The notes under the pieces: model-generated
The model's input: only the letters and a program-made list of their open reading frames with translations
What the model was told of the DNA's origin: nothing
Database searches by the model: none
From: CAWCPR01 sp963797475
Lineage (GTDB): Bacteria > Chloroflexota > Anaerolineae > Anaerolineales > UBA4823
NCBI GenBank assembly: GCA_963797475.1
Contig: CAWCPR010000003.1
Location: 620,001 to 684,000, forward strand
Direction of reading: 5' to 3'
Length of the DNA stretch: 64,000 nt
In this document: positions 9,358 to 17,440 of the stretch, in pieces
How positions within the stretch are numbered: position 1 is the stretch's first letter
Layout of the letters: every line of letters begins with the position of its first letter
Translations under genes and position numbers: made by a program

Positions 9358-9907
9358 ATACGACCTCCCAATCTGTTAAGATATTTCGCAAGGAGATCAG
9401 GGCCCGGCGCTGGAGCCCCTTGATAGCGTCTTCACTCTTATCCAACGCGCCCGCTACGTCGGCGATCGGCATTCCGCTGACAAATCGCAGAACCACCACA
9501 TCCCGTTGCTCGTCCGACAATTTCCTCAGAGCCTGGAAAAGAACATCGCTGTTCAGGCTCCGTTCTACATGCATATCAGGATCATCAGTTCCCATAATCA
9601 GGTTATCCTCTAGCGGTACGACAATTTGCGAGCCCAATTTGCGGTAGTGATCCGCAGCCAGGTTGCGGGCGATCCTGTAAAGCCAGGCCGAGAATGAGGC
9701 GCTTGGAGGCTGAAAACCACCTAAAAAACGGAGCATGCGCAAAAAAACCTCAGAAGTCAGATCTTCAGCCGTCTGGTGATCGCCGACCCGGTAGAACAGG
9801 TAACGAAAGATGGCGAGATGATAGTGCTCATATAGGGCACTGATGACCTCCGCATCACCTTTTTGGGCTCGATTTATCAGTTCGGTGTTAATTTCCAATG
9901 TGTCCAT
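9350..9907 (-). CDS. ECF-type RNA polymerase sigma factor
   Basis: This is a 185-residue sigma-70-like factor. Region 2 is at about residues 22-92 (LYEHYHLAIFRYLFYRVGD ... AEDLTSEVFLRML, SAWLYRIARNLAADHYRK) and region 4 at about 120-175 (LSDEQRDVVVLRFVSGMPIADVAGALDKSEDAIKG). It lacks region 3, as ECF factors do. It is the first gene of a two-gene operon with the FecR-like transmembrane protein, the usual arrangement for surface signalling. The start ATG has only a weak CAGG upstream. Confidence 0.93.
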   Translation of the reverse strand: MDTLEINTELINRAQKGDAEVISALYEHYHLAIFRYLFYRVGDHQTAEDLTSEVFLRMLRFLGGFQPPSASFSAWLYRIARNLAADHYRKLGSQIVVPLEDNLIMGTDDPDMHVERSLNSDVLFQALRKLSDEQRDVVVLRFVSGMPIADVAGALDKSEDAIKGLQRRALISLRNILTDWEVVYA

Positions 9908-10008
9908 CCAGGCCTGGCAGCATGACTTTCATCCTATATAACGCAATAACCACGCTAAAAGAGTCACTAAAACAGGTTTTTGATCCGATTCTTACAACCT
10001 TGAAAGGG

Positions 10009-10029
10009 TTGGGCGCTTTGCCCCCGGCC
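10009..10029. repeat. Partial copy of the GGGCGCTTTGCCCC palindromic repeat
   Basis: The 21-bp sequence matches the left arm of the elements at 26872-26912 and 62114-62191, apart from one substitution near its end (CCCCCGGCC versus CCCCTGGCC). The right arm is missing. It lies in the intergenic region upstream of the ECF sigma gene. Confidence 0.5.
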
Positions 10030-10045
10030 AATTTAAAATGTCAAC

Positions 10046-10085
10046 GCGCCTCCCGATCTGAAACGATCGAGAGGCGCTTTTTATT
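10046..10085 (+). terminator. Terminator-like hairpin with T-run on the plus strand
   Basis: The stem GCGCCTC/GAGGCGC (10046-10052 with 10071-10077), extended by an inner CGATC pairing, is followed by TTTTTATT on the plus strand. No plus-strand gene precedes it. On the minus strand it lies 30 bp past the trkA-type operon and could terminate that, but the downstream T-run there is weak. Confidence 0.5.
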
Positions 10086-10116
10086 GGGATTAACAACCTG
10101 AGCGGTACGGTTGAAC

Positions 10117-10797
10117 CTAAATTCTTTCGATCACTTTTCGAGTAAATAACGCGACGAGCTGATCGGCTCCTTTGCGGTCGGTGACCGCCAGCACTTCATC
10201 ACCCGGTTCCAATAGGCTTTCGCCACGCGGCACAATCACCTTACCATGCCGGATGATTGCAGCAATCACGCAATTCTCGGGCAAGGCCAGGTCCTTGATA
10301 GCCACGCCAATAGCGCGAGCGTCCTCAGGGATTTTTTCTTCCACCAGCGAATAATCGCCTCGACGCAGTTTGAGCAATGTCATCATGTCGCCGAGCGACA
10401 TCTCCTCTTCGATTAGCCGGGCCATAACCTCCGAGTGGTTCAAGGACACATCTACGTGAAAAAGCTCGTTAAATAACCAGGCATTGCGCGGGTTATTGAC
10501 GCGAGCAATCGTACGAGGCACCTTAAAGCGTTTGCGCGCCAGGTAACAGACGACCAGATTGTCCTCGTCCAGGGCTGTGCAAGCCGCGACGACGTTGGCC
10601 TGGCGAATCCCGGCCAACTCCAAGAAATCCATATCCGTTGGCTCACCTTCATAAATCACTTCCGTTGGCAGCTCACGGTGGATGCGCGCTAAAACATCCT
10701 CGCGACATTCCATTACACGGACTTTGTGGTTTTGTTCTAAGAGGAGCTGGGCCAGTTGCGTTCCAGTCCGGCCTCCACCGGCAATTAATACAAACAT
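10117..10797 (-). CDS. TrkA-type potassium channel/transporter gating protein (RCK domain), copy 2
   Basis: This is a 226-residue cytoplasmic protein. An N-terminal Rossmann fold (residues 1-120) carries the nucleotide loop GGGRTGTQLA and the TrkA_N pattern. A C-terminal TrkA_C domain (about 140-220) contains 'GVAIKDLALPENCVIAAIIRHG' and 'LEPGDEVLAVTD'. Such proteins bind NAD(H)/ATP, and some bind c-di-AMP, to gate K+ transporters. It starts 1 bp after the first trkA-like gene, with ribosome-binding site GGAGAG. No TrkH/KtrB pore subunit is in the window. Confidence 0.9.
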   Translation of the reverse strand: MFVLIAGGGRTGTQLAQLLLEQNHKVRVMECREDVLARIHRELPTEVIYEGEPTDMDFLELAGIRQANVVAACTALDEDNLVVCYLARKRFKVPRTIARVNNPRNAWLFNELFHVDVSLNHSEVMARLIEEEMSLGDMMTLLKLRRGDYSLVEEKIPEDARAIGVAIKDLALPENCVIAAIIRHGKVIVPRGESLLEPGDEVLAVTDRKGADQLVALFTRKVIERI

Positions 10798-10798
10798 A

Positions 10799-11458
10799 TC
10801 AGCTCTCCTCCCCCAACTTCAGCCGGCGTCGTAAGGCTTCCACCCCATCAAAAGTGGCGCTCACCAGCACTACATCCCCATTCTGCAAAACCGTTTCGCG
10901 ATCGGGCAAGATCGCCTTTCCTGTGCGAGTGAGCGCGGTCACAATGCATTCTTTCCCTGGCAAAAGCTCCTCCAGGGTTCGCCCTTCCCATGCCGTGGGG
11001 ATGGTAAATTCATAAATCTCGACTTCACCGTTACCGGCGGAGAAAACGGTGCGCAGCTCCCGGTGGTAGAGCAGTTCTTCAACCCTTTGGGCCCCCCAGC
11101 TAGAAGAGCTGACGATTTGCAAATCGAAGGCTTCCAGTAGACCACGAGCCTTTAAATCATAATTCCTCACGACAACATTGGGCGTATTGTATACCGTCCG
11201 GGCGATATGAGCCACAACCGCGTTCAGCGTATCCGAGCTGGTGACCGCAGCAAAACCGTCAGCTTGTTCCAAACCCGCTCGCCGGAGGACATCTTGATTG
11301 AGCGCTTCTCCCTCGATGGTGCGGCCGCGAAAATCCGGGTGGAGGTTTTGAAAAGAGGCAGAAGCCCTGTCAACGACCGTCACCTTATGGCCGCGCTGAA
11401 AAAGCCGGTTTGCCAATTCCGCGCCGACACGTCCACAGCCAACAATAACAATTTCCAT
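10799..11458 (-). CDS. TrkA-type potassium transport gating protein (RCK domain), copy 1
   Basis: This is a 219-residue TrkA_N plus TrkA_C protein. The nucleotide loop GCGRVGAELA is at residues 7-16. The C-terminal domain contains 'GRTLEELLPGKECIVTALTRTGKA' and 'LQNGDVVLVSATFDG'. I chose the ATG at 11458 because AGGAG lies 8 nt upstream; the frame is open 36 codons further but with unrelated sequence. It is co-transcribed with the second trkA-like gene and lies downstream of a KimA-like importer, which makes this a potassium-homeostasis locus. Confidence 0.9.
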   Translation of the reverse strand: MEIVIVGCGRVGAELANRLFQRGHKVTVVDRASASFQNLHPDFRGRTIEGEALNQDVLRRAGLEQADGFAAVTSSDTLNAVVAHIARTVYNTPNVVVRNYDLKARGLLEAFDLQIVSSSSWGAQRVEELLYHRELRTVFSAGNGEVEIYEFTIPTAWEGRTLEELLPGKECIVTALTRTGKAILPDRETVLQNGDVVLVSATFDGVEALRRRLKLGEES

Positions 11459-11562
11459 AAATTCACTCCTGGGCCTGTTTACAAGCCCCCGAAAACAGTA
11501 CCCTTCCAGAAAGAATACTTTAAATTTTACCCTTTGAACACGAACGTAATACACCAAATCCG

Positions 11563-13506
11563 TCAACGCACCTGGTAAGGAACATCTGTGATCACGATGC
11601 CTGGCCTGAAAAGCAGCGCCATGCGCAACAAAAATGCTGTCTGGGTATGCAGCAGATTGTTGTACCAGTGCCTGGGGACAAACTGCGGTACGACGATCGT
11701 GATCGTTTCATTCGGCTGGCGTTCTTCAGCGATCTCTTCGATGTACTCCAATAAAGGTTCTATTAGCAGCCGGTAAGGCGATTCCAAAATCACCAGGCGT
11801 ACGCCGTCACCCCACTTCTCCCATTTTGCCCTTATCTTCTCCGCCTCTTCCGGGTCAATGGAAACGTGCACCACAGTGACATCCGGCGAGAGCGCTCGCG
11901 CATAGCGCAAGGCAGCCAGAGAACCACGATGCACCCCGCTGATCGGCATGATCACCCGGTGACGAGCGAGGCGAGCGGGGGCCCCGTAATTCTCCAGGGA
12001 GAGATTTTCTGCAAGGGTACGATAATGGTGGTGGATCCCGGATAGCGCGGCGACCAGGAGCGGTATGATGATCAGGACGACGTAAGCCCCATCCCGGAAT
12101 TTTGTGATCGAAAAAACCAACATGACGATCGTCGTTAGCACTGCGCCCAGGCCATTGATGACCATCTTTAATTGCCAATTGCGCTCGAAGCGTAGCTTTG
12201 AACCTCTTTCGGCGATTTCCTCTCCAGGCTTAAGCCGGCCAATTTTCCTCCAGCGCCGGGCCATACCACCCTGTGATAGGGAGAAAGATAAAAAGACGCC
12301 AATGGCGTACAAGGGGATCAAGGCGTTGACACTGGCCTTGAACAGGATAATGAGGATCGAGGCAAGAACTGACAGGGCGACGATGCCGCGTGAGAACACC
12401 AAACGGCTGCCGCGAAAGGCGAACTGGCGTGGCAGAAAGCCATCCTGGGCCATCAGAGCACTCAAGCGTGGAAAATCTGCAAAGGATGTGTTTGCGGCCA
12501 AAACCAGGATCACGGTGGTCGCAGCGATCGTAGCCAGGTAGAAGAGATTACGACCGTCATAAATTGTTCGAGCGATCTGGGAAATAATCGTTTCCGATTC
12601 GGACGGGATCGCCCCGATCGGGCCAACCAAAAAGGATATGCCTAAAAACAGCGATCCCAGGATCAACGCCATCCAGATCAGGGTGATGCCAGCGTTACGG
12701 CTGCGTGGCTCTTTAAATGCGGTGATGCCATTCGAAATAGCTTCCACGCCGGTCAGCGCGGCGGTCCCGCTGGAAAAAGCGTGCAAAATCAAAAAAGGTG
12801 TAATGGCGACCAAAGGACCGACTGTTTCCAGGTCTGGGGGATTGATGACTGTGCCTAATGTGCCTGTGAGATAACGAAAAATTCCGATCCCAACTGTCAA
12901 AAACATGGTAACGATAAAAAAGTATGTTGGTACTGCAAAAATGGCGCCGGATTCCTTCACCCCTCGCAAGTTAACCACCATGATCAACGACACCAACCCC
13001 ACTGAGATCATCACCCGGTATGGGTAAAGCTCCGGGAAAGCGGAGGTGATCTGCGCTACTCCGGAGGAAACCGAAACAGCCACTGTCAAGATGTAATCGG
13101 TCAGCAGGGCCGCGCCGGCTGTTTGGGCCGGAAATTCCCCCAGGTTATCTCGGGCGACGATATATGCGCCGCCGCCGCCTGGATAAGCATGGATGGTCTG
13201 TTCATAGGACAGGGTGACGATCGCCAGGAGCATCACGATCGCTATTGAGATTGGAAATGCATAGTGAAAAGCGGTGGTCCCTGCGGCTGCCAGAATAAAT
13301 AGGATTTCCTGGGTGGCGTAGGCTGTAGAGGACAGCGCGTCCGAAGCAAAAACAGCCAGGCCGATGGCCTTCCCGATCGTTTGATGGGGAGCGTCGGCTG
13401 TTTGCAGCGGCCGGCCGATTAACCAGGAGCGCCACGAGCGCCGCGGTGTAAAATCGGGGACACGCCGCATGACGGCATTCCCGTGTTCATCTCTTAGATT
13501 ACCCAT
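11563..13506 (-). CDS. KimA-like APC-family potassium importer
   Basis: This is a 647-residue membrane protein with about 12 hydrophobic segments in the APC fold (to about residue 480) and a cytoplasmic C-terminal domain (about 490-647) resembling a universal-stress fold. Similarity to Bacillus KimA runs end to end from memory: 'FASDALSSTAYATQEILFILAAAG', 'AYPGGGGAYIVARDNLGE', 'DYILTVAVSVSSG', 'GTAALTGVEAISNGI', and 'LHTQTAFLLR' near the C-terminus. KimA is a high-affinity K+/H+ symporter inhibited by c-di-AMP. The start is uncertain: ATG 13506 or TTG 13536, neither with a good ribosome-binding site. It is followed downstream by two TrkA genes. Confidence 0.85.
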   Translation of the reverse strand: MGNLRDEHGNAVMRRVPDFTPRRSWRSWLIGRPLQTADAPHQTIGKAIGLAVFASDALSSTAYATQEILFILAAAGTTAFHYAFPISIAIVMLLAIVTLSYEQTIHAYPGGGGAYIVARDNLGEFPAQTAGAALLTDYILTVAVSVSSGVAQITSAFPELYPYRVMISVGLVSLIMVVNLRGVKESGAIFAVPTYFFIVTMFLTVGIGIFRYLTGTLGTVINPPDLETVGPLVAITPFLILHAFSSGTAALTGVEAISNGITAFKEPRSRNAGITLIWMALILGSLFLGISFLVGPIGAIPSESETIISQIARTIYDGRNLFYLATIAATTVILVLAANTSFADFPRLSALMAQDGFLPRQFAFRGSRLVFSRGIVALSVLASILIILFKASVNALIPLYAIGVFLSFSLSQGGMARRWRKIGRLKPGEEIAERGSKLRFERNWQLKMVINGLGAVLTTIVMLVFSITKFRDGAYVVLIIIPLLVAALSGIHHHYRTLAENLSLENYGAPARLARHRVIMPISGVHRGSLAALRYARALSPDVTVVHVSIDPEEAEKIRAKWEKWGDGVRLVILESPYRLLIEPLLEYIEEIAEERQPNETITIVVPQFVPRHWYNNLLHTQTAFLLRMALLFRPGIVITDVPYQVR

Positions 13507-13665
13507 ATAAAACGATCCATTCTCGCTTGAGAGCAAACAGGGTTGGGCGCATTTAATGAGCCCGCCTGCATTCCGTATCGAATATCGGTTAAGAATTGGT
13601 TTCTAACCAGTGCTGACCTGAAACAGACACCAGCCCAGGTAAAGCCAATCATATGCAAGCGAACG

Positions 13666-13694
13666 ATCATACATCCACTTGACCCGGTCGTCAA
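13666..13694 (-). promoter_or_regulatory. Sigma-70-type promoter upstream of the KimA-like gene
   Basis: TTGACG and TATGAT are separated by exactly 17 bp on the minus strand. The predicted transcript has a leader of about 150 nt with a TGGTT-AGA-AACCA hairpin and a GGGC/GCCC stem, of no riboswitch class that I recognise. Confidence 0.6.
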
Positions 13695-13783
13695 GATCAC
13701 GGCGAGTTTATTTACAAGGGTGTAAGCATTAAGAACTCGAGCCCACGGTTGGGATTGAAGCAGGCCGAACGGATTCGGTCATC

Positions 13784-14800
13784 CTATTGGGCTGAAGAGC
13801 TGAGCTTTTGTACGTGCGACAGCCAGCGAAAAGCCAGCATTCCTTCCAAAAGTGGAACCCAGAAAGTAATGCCGCGATACGCCAGGGTCAAGACAGCCGC
13901 TGCGCTGAGTGGGACATTTAAGGAACCCAAAGCCAGAGTTAACGCCCCCTCTACCACGCCGATTCCTGAGGGTGTGGGAGATACGATGAGAAAAAGGTAG
14001 CCAATGCTAAATCCGGCGATTAAAGTCCCGATGGACAGCGGCACCTGGAAGGCCATGAACATCAAGAACAGGATAAAAATTAACAGACACTTGCTGTTCA
14101 ATGCCAAAACAACCGGCAGGATGAAGTTACCTCTCTTTTTGCGCATCTCGTGTAATCCCTCGGCTGCCTCGTGAGCAAACGCATGGGCGCGCGTTTCTGA
14201 AAGATAATCCCGGTGGATGAGCGGCATCAACAAGCGATTAATCTGCCGGGCTATCCAGGCCAAAACGCGCCCTAAAGTCACAGCCGAACGCATTCCCAGG
14301 TAGATTAAAGCCGCCATAAATACCGCCACCCCAACCAGAATGGATGAGGCGACCAGCTCTGCTGAATTTAGATTGTTGCGGCGCACCAGGATGACCAGCC
14401 CAAAAAACAAGACAATCAAAAAACCCACGTATTCGAACAACACAAATAACACCCCGGCGGCAGTGACTCTGGCAGCCGAATATCCCTCTCTGCGCGCTTC
14501 GGATATAAAAATTGCCATCCCACCCACCCCCACACTGGGCGCGACGATATTCACGAAATTTGCCGCCGAGGCAATTAACAATAAGCGCTCAAATCTTACG
14601 TTCAAACCTAAGGGCCGGTATATTGCGGAAAAAGATGCTGCGATATTTACCAACCAAATAAGCTGAACCCCCAGCGCCAGGACCACAAACCGCCAATCGC
14701 CCCGCTGGAGTGTTTCGACGATGGTTTGAACTTCGGCAATCTTTGCGAAAATGAAGTAAATGCCGAGCAGCAGAGCGGTCCCGACGATGAATTTACGCAT
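13784..14800 (-). CDS. Lysylphosphatidylglycerol synthase TM-domain (UPF0104/DUF2029-like) flippase-type membrane protein
   Basis: This is a 338-residue integral membrane protein with about 8 hydrophobic segments. Features typical of the LPG_synthase_TM family are 'NFVNIVAPSVGVGGMAIF' and the C-terminal 'VSPTPSGIGVVEGALTLAL'. Members with no C-terminal transferase domain, as here, are thought to move or modify lipids or lipid-linked intermediates. The exact substrate is unknown. The ATG at 14800 has a TATAAT box 7 nt upstream and no Shine-Dalgarno, so I place the start there and not at the ATG 21 codons earlier. Confidence 0.85.
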   Translation of the reverse strand: MRKFIVGTALLLGIYFIFAKIAEVQTIVETLQRGDWRFVVLALGVQLIWLVNIAASFSAIYRPLGLNVRFERLLLIASAANFVNIVAPSVGVGGMAIFISEARREGYSAARVTAAGVLFVLFEYVGFLIVLFFGLVILVRRNNLNSAELVASSILVGVAVFMAALIYLGMRSAVTLGRVLAWIARQINRLLMPLIHRDYLSETRAHAFAHEAAEGLHEMRKKRGNFILPVVLALNSKCLLIFILFLMFMAFQVPLSIGTLIAGFSIGYLFLIVSPTPSGIGVVEGALTLALGSLNVPLSAAAVLTLAYRGITFWVPLLEGMLAFRWLSHVQKLSSSAQ

Positions 14801-14807
14801 GTGAAAA

Positions 14808-14813
14808 ATTATA
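14808..14813 (-). promoter_or_regulatory. TATAAT box 7 nt before the start codon (leaderless-type promoter)
   Basis: On the minus strand a consensus -10 hexamer ends 7 nt before the ATG of the flippase-like gene, so transcription would begin at or next to the start codon. I see no clear -35 hexamer. Confidence 0.55.
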
Positions 14814-14875
14814 CCGGATAAAGATTTGCAGACCGGAGAATCATCCCGGTCCATGGCAATCAACAGCTTTACACG

Positions 14876-14915
14876 AAAAACGTAGGGGCGAATTTAGCTG
14901 TTGCCAGCCCCTACG
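14876..14915 (-). terminator. Rho-independent terminator after the PDZ relic
   Basis: A 9-bp perfect stem (CGTAGGGGC at 14881-14889, GCCCCTACG at 14907-14915) is followed on the minus strand by five T residues. It would terminate transcripts coming from the zinc peptidase and S41 protease genes. Confidence 0.7.
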
Positions 14916-14972
14916 CTTCAAGCATTCGTAAGCCTTACCCGCCGCGACTTGCGACGAAAGAGCTTGCGTTAT

Positions 14973-15127
14973 TTAGTTTTTGGATTCGCCCAGCGTGACC
15001 TGCAATTCAACGTCTGCCGGCCGCGTACAACTTTTAAGGTCACATTATCGCCGGGTTTGTAAGTGAACAAAGTGTTGATAAAGGAATGGTTTTCATCCAG
15101 AACGTAAAATACTCGTTTCCAGGACAT
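14973..15127 (-). pseudogene. PDZ-domain relic (C-terminal end of an HtrA/DegP-like protease)
   Basis: An ATG at 15127 opens a short reading frame encoding 'FINTLFTYKPGDNVTLKVV' and 'RGRQTLN', which is the last part of a DegP-type PDZ domain. After that point the expected end (LQVTLGESKN then stop at 14973) continues in a neighbouring frame, so one base is missing. No protease domain precedes it; the zinc peptidase gene ends only 21 bp upstream. It looks like the surviving 3' tip of a deleted htrA gene. Confidence 0.6.
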
Positions 15128-15147
15128 GACTTGAAGCTCCGGGGTTA

Positions 15148-15849
15148 TTATCTGCGGCGCCTGCCGCCCATCCCCAGCACCAGGGTTACAAAGTAAAGCA
15201 ACTGCAAAACGGCTGTGATCAGCGCAGCGACGTAGGTCAAAGCTGCCGCATTGAGAACGTGGTTCACGCCGCGGATTTCATCTTCACCGGTGACCAGACC
15301 TGTGTTCGCCAGCATGACCTTTGCGCGGGCCGAGGCGTTTAATTCCACAGGCAAAGTCGCCAGTGCAAAGACAGCGCCTCCGGAGAACACGATCACCCCC
15401 AACCAGGCAAGTGAAGGGAAGTTCATCATAATGCCGATTAGCAGCAATATCCAACCCAGGTAGGAGCCGATATTCACTGCCGGGACAATCGCGGCCCGCA
15501 GTCGCAGCGGAACGTACGCCTCCTTGTCCTGCATGGCATGACCTAATTCATGGGCGGCAATCGCCAAAGCAGCTACGGATGAGCCCTCATATACCCCTTG
15601 CGAGAGGTGTAATACCTTGTCGCGCGGATCATAGTTGTCGGTCAGTTGGCCCCGGATGCCTTCCACCCGCACCCCGTACAACCCGCTGGACTGGATTAAC
15701 CTTTGGGCCGCTTCGGAGCCGGTAAAACGGCTGCGAGCCGGAACCTTGCTCCATTTATTGTAAGCAGACTTGACGTACCATTGAACCGCCAGCATGAGAA
15801 TGAATGCCGGCGCCATAAACAACAAGTAAGTTGGATCAAAGAAAAACAT
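15148..15849 (-). CDS. Membrane zinc metallopeptidase (YugP family)
   Basis: This is a 233-residue protein with an N-terminal membrane segment (about 5-25), a metallopeptidase centre H100-E-L-G-H104 and three hydrophobic segments afterwards (about 120-150, 155-172 and 200-225). 'QGVYEGSSVAALAIAAHELGHAMQD' is characteristic of YugP-type peptidases (DUF2268/Zn_peptidase_2). The substrate is unknown, probably membrane or envelope proteins. The ribosome-binding site is GAGGTGA. It lies 56 bp downstream of the S41 protease on the same strand, so the two may be co-expressed. Confidence 0.9.
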   Translation of the reverse strand: MFFFDPTYLLFMAPAFILMLAVQWYVKSAYNKWSKVPARSRFTGSEAAQRLIQSSGLYGVRVEGIRGQLTDNYDPRDKVLHLSQGVYEGSSVAALAIAAHELGHAMQDKEAYVPLRLRAAIVPAVNIGSYLGWILLLIGIMMNFPSLAWLGVIVFSGGAVFALATLPVELNASARAKVMLANTGLVTGEDEIRGVNHVLNAAALTYVAALITAVLQLLYFVTLVLGMGGRRRR

Positions 15850-15905
15850 CGTTCACCTCAACGTTCAAAACATACTTCCAGTTCGCTCCAGCGAATTGAA
15901 AGTTG

Positions 15906-17171
15906 TTATTTTTGCGAAAGCAGCTCCACAGCTTTCTCCAACTGCGAGTCGCGGTTCGCCTGAATATCCTCGTCTGATAGCTTTACCTCGACATCGGGTG
16001 TAAGGCCAATTTCGTTGATTGTATTGCCGCTTGGGGTCAGCCAACGGGCGATGGTCACACGCGCCTCGCCTTGATCGCTCGTCAAAGAAACGACGGTCTG
16101 GACCGATCCCTTACCGAATGACGTCACCCCAACCAATTGACCGCGACCGCGATCCTGGATAGCTCCGGCGACGATCTCGGATGCCGATGCACTGCCCTCA
16201 TTAATCAGCACCACCATGGGTATATCCGTTGCCAGGCCTCCGCCGGTGGATTCGTAGGTCGTTCGCTGCCCATCTCCATACTGCTCGTACATAACTACCC
16301 CATCATCGATAAACTCGGAGGCCACCGAGATGGCAGTGTTCAGGTAGCCACCCCCATTATTGCGCAGATCTAAAATAAACCCGTCCGGTTTTTGAGACAT
16401 GAGATCTTTTAACGCATTGCGCAGGTCGTTGTCTGTTTGATCGCCAAATGTGAACAAATGCACGTAGGCGATATTATTTTCCAGCACGCGGCTCTCTACC
16501 GTAGGGACGACAATGCTCTCCCGCATCACATCTACATCGAAAGGCGCTTCCTCAGTCTGGCGCTTGATGGTCAGATGCACGCTGGTCCCTTTCGGTCCAA
16601 TTACCCGTTGGCGCACCTGCTCGCCATCGATGCCTGTCATGTCTTCACCATCTACAGCGATGATCTGATCGCCGGGTTTCAATCCCGCCTTCTCCGCCGG
16701 AGAGCCCGGCATTGGGCTGATAATTGTCAAATAATCTTTAGAGATATCCACCCATGCGCCGATGCCTTCATAGGCCTCACCATTTAGCTGAGCTTCAAGC
16801 GCTTTTGCGTTTGCAGGGTCCAGATAAGATGTATGCGGGTCGCCCAGAGAATCGAGCATGCCGCGAATTGCACCGCGCATCAAAGTGATATCATCGACAG
16901 GCTGGTCGACATACTGGTCATGTACAAGATTCCAGGCTTGCCAGAATGGCTGAAACAAAGTTTGCAGGTCTTCAGGAGTGCTGCCTTGATCGCCTGATGG
17001 TGATCCCTGGGATGGACGTTGATCGGATGGGAGTTCGGGCACATTCGCGATTCGGCTGGCCGTCCCAGGTGCAAACACCCGCCCAGCGATAAAGCCTGCC
17101 GAGCAGGCGCCTGAAACTAAAATAAAAATCACCAATACGCTGCCAATAATAAGGAAAGCCCTCGATCTCAT
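15906..17171 (-). CDS. S41 family C-terminal processing peptidase (CtpA-type)
   Basis: This is a 421-residue exported protease with an N-terminal membrane anchor or signal (residues 5-28), a PDZ domain (about 135-220, with 'GSPAEKAGLKPGDQIIAVDGEDM') and the S41 core. The catalytic Ser lies in 'NEGSASASEIVAGAIQD' (about residue 330) and the Lys in 'TSFGKGSVQ' (about 355), the expected Ser-Lys dyad. It trims C-termini of extracytoplasmic proteins. The ribosome-binding site is GAGGAG. Length and domain order are normal for the family. Confidence 0.94.
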   Translation of the reverse strand: MRSRAFLIIGSVLVIFILVSGACSAGFIAGRVFAPGTASRIANVPELPSDQRPSQGSPSGDQGSTPEDLQTLFQPFWQAWNLVHDQYVDQPVDDITLMRGAIRGMLDSLGDPHTSYLDPANAKALEAQLNGEAYEGIGAWVDISKDYLTIISPMPGSPAEKAGLKPGDQIIAVDGEDMTGIDGEQVRQRVIGPKGTSVHLTIKRQTEEAPFDVDVMRESIVVPTVESRVLENNIAYVHLFTFGDQTDNDLRNALKDLMSQKPDGFILDLRNNGGGYLNTAISVASEFIDDGVVMYEQYGDGQRTTYESTGGGLATDIPMVVLINEGSASASEIVAGAIQDRGRGQLVGVTSFGKGSVQTVVSLTSDQGEARVTIARWLTPSGNTINEIGLTPDVEVKLSDEDIQANRDSQLEKAVELLSQK

Positions 17172-17440
17172 ATTATTCTCCTCGTTTCGGGCTCTATCGA
17201 ATCAATGGGTTCAGGCCCCCACCCCATTCCCCAACAGGCTCCGCCTCGCTAAAAGCGCCTACGGGTCAGGGAGATCGCACGAATTAACCAACCACGAATC
17301 CAAAAAATTCTTAAAAGCCAATCATCCAATATGGAGTGTATCAATAGATTATCATATTTTGATTAGAACAAGATAATAGTTGCGCAAAAACGGCGTTTGC
17401 GCAAAATTTATGAACAATCAGATGGCCGAGGCGATTATGC

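Noticed and set aside
13507..13660. Possible ydaO-type c-di-AMP riboswitch before the KimA-like gene
   Set aside because: The leader lacks the conserved ydaO core sequences I would expect; only generic hairpins are visible.
17376..17403. TTGCGCAAA/TTTGCGCAA inverted repeat after the CoA-transferase gene as a terminator
   Set aside because: The stem is perfect, but no T-run follows on the minus strand and the flank is mixed sequence, so function cannot be claimed.
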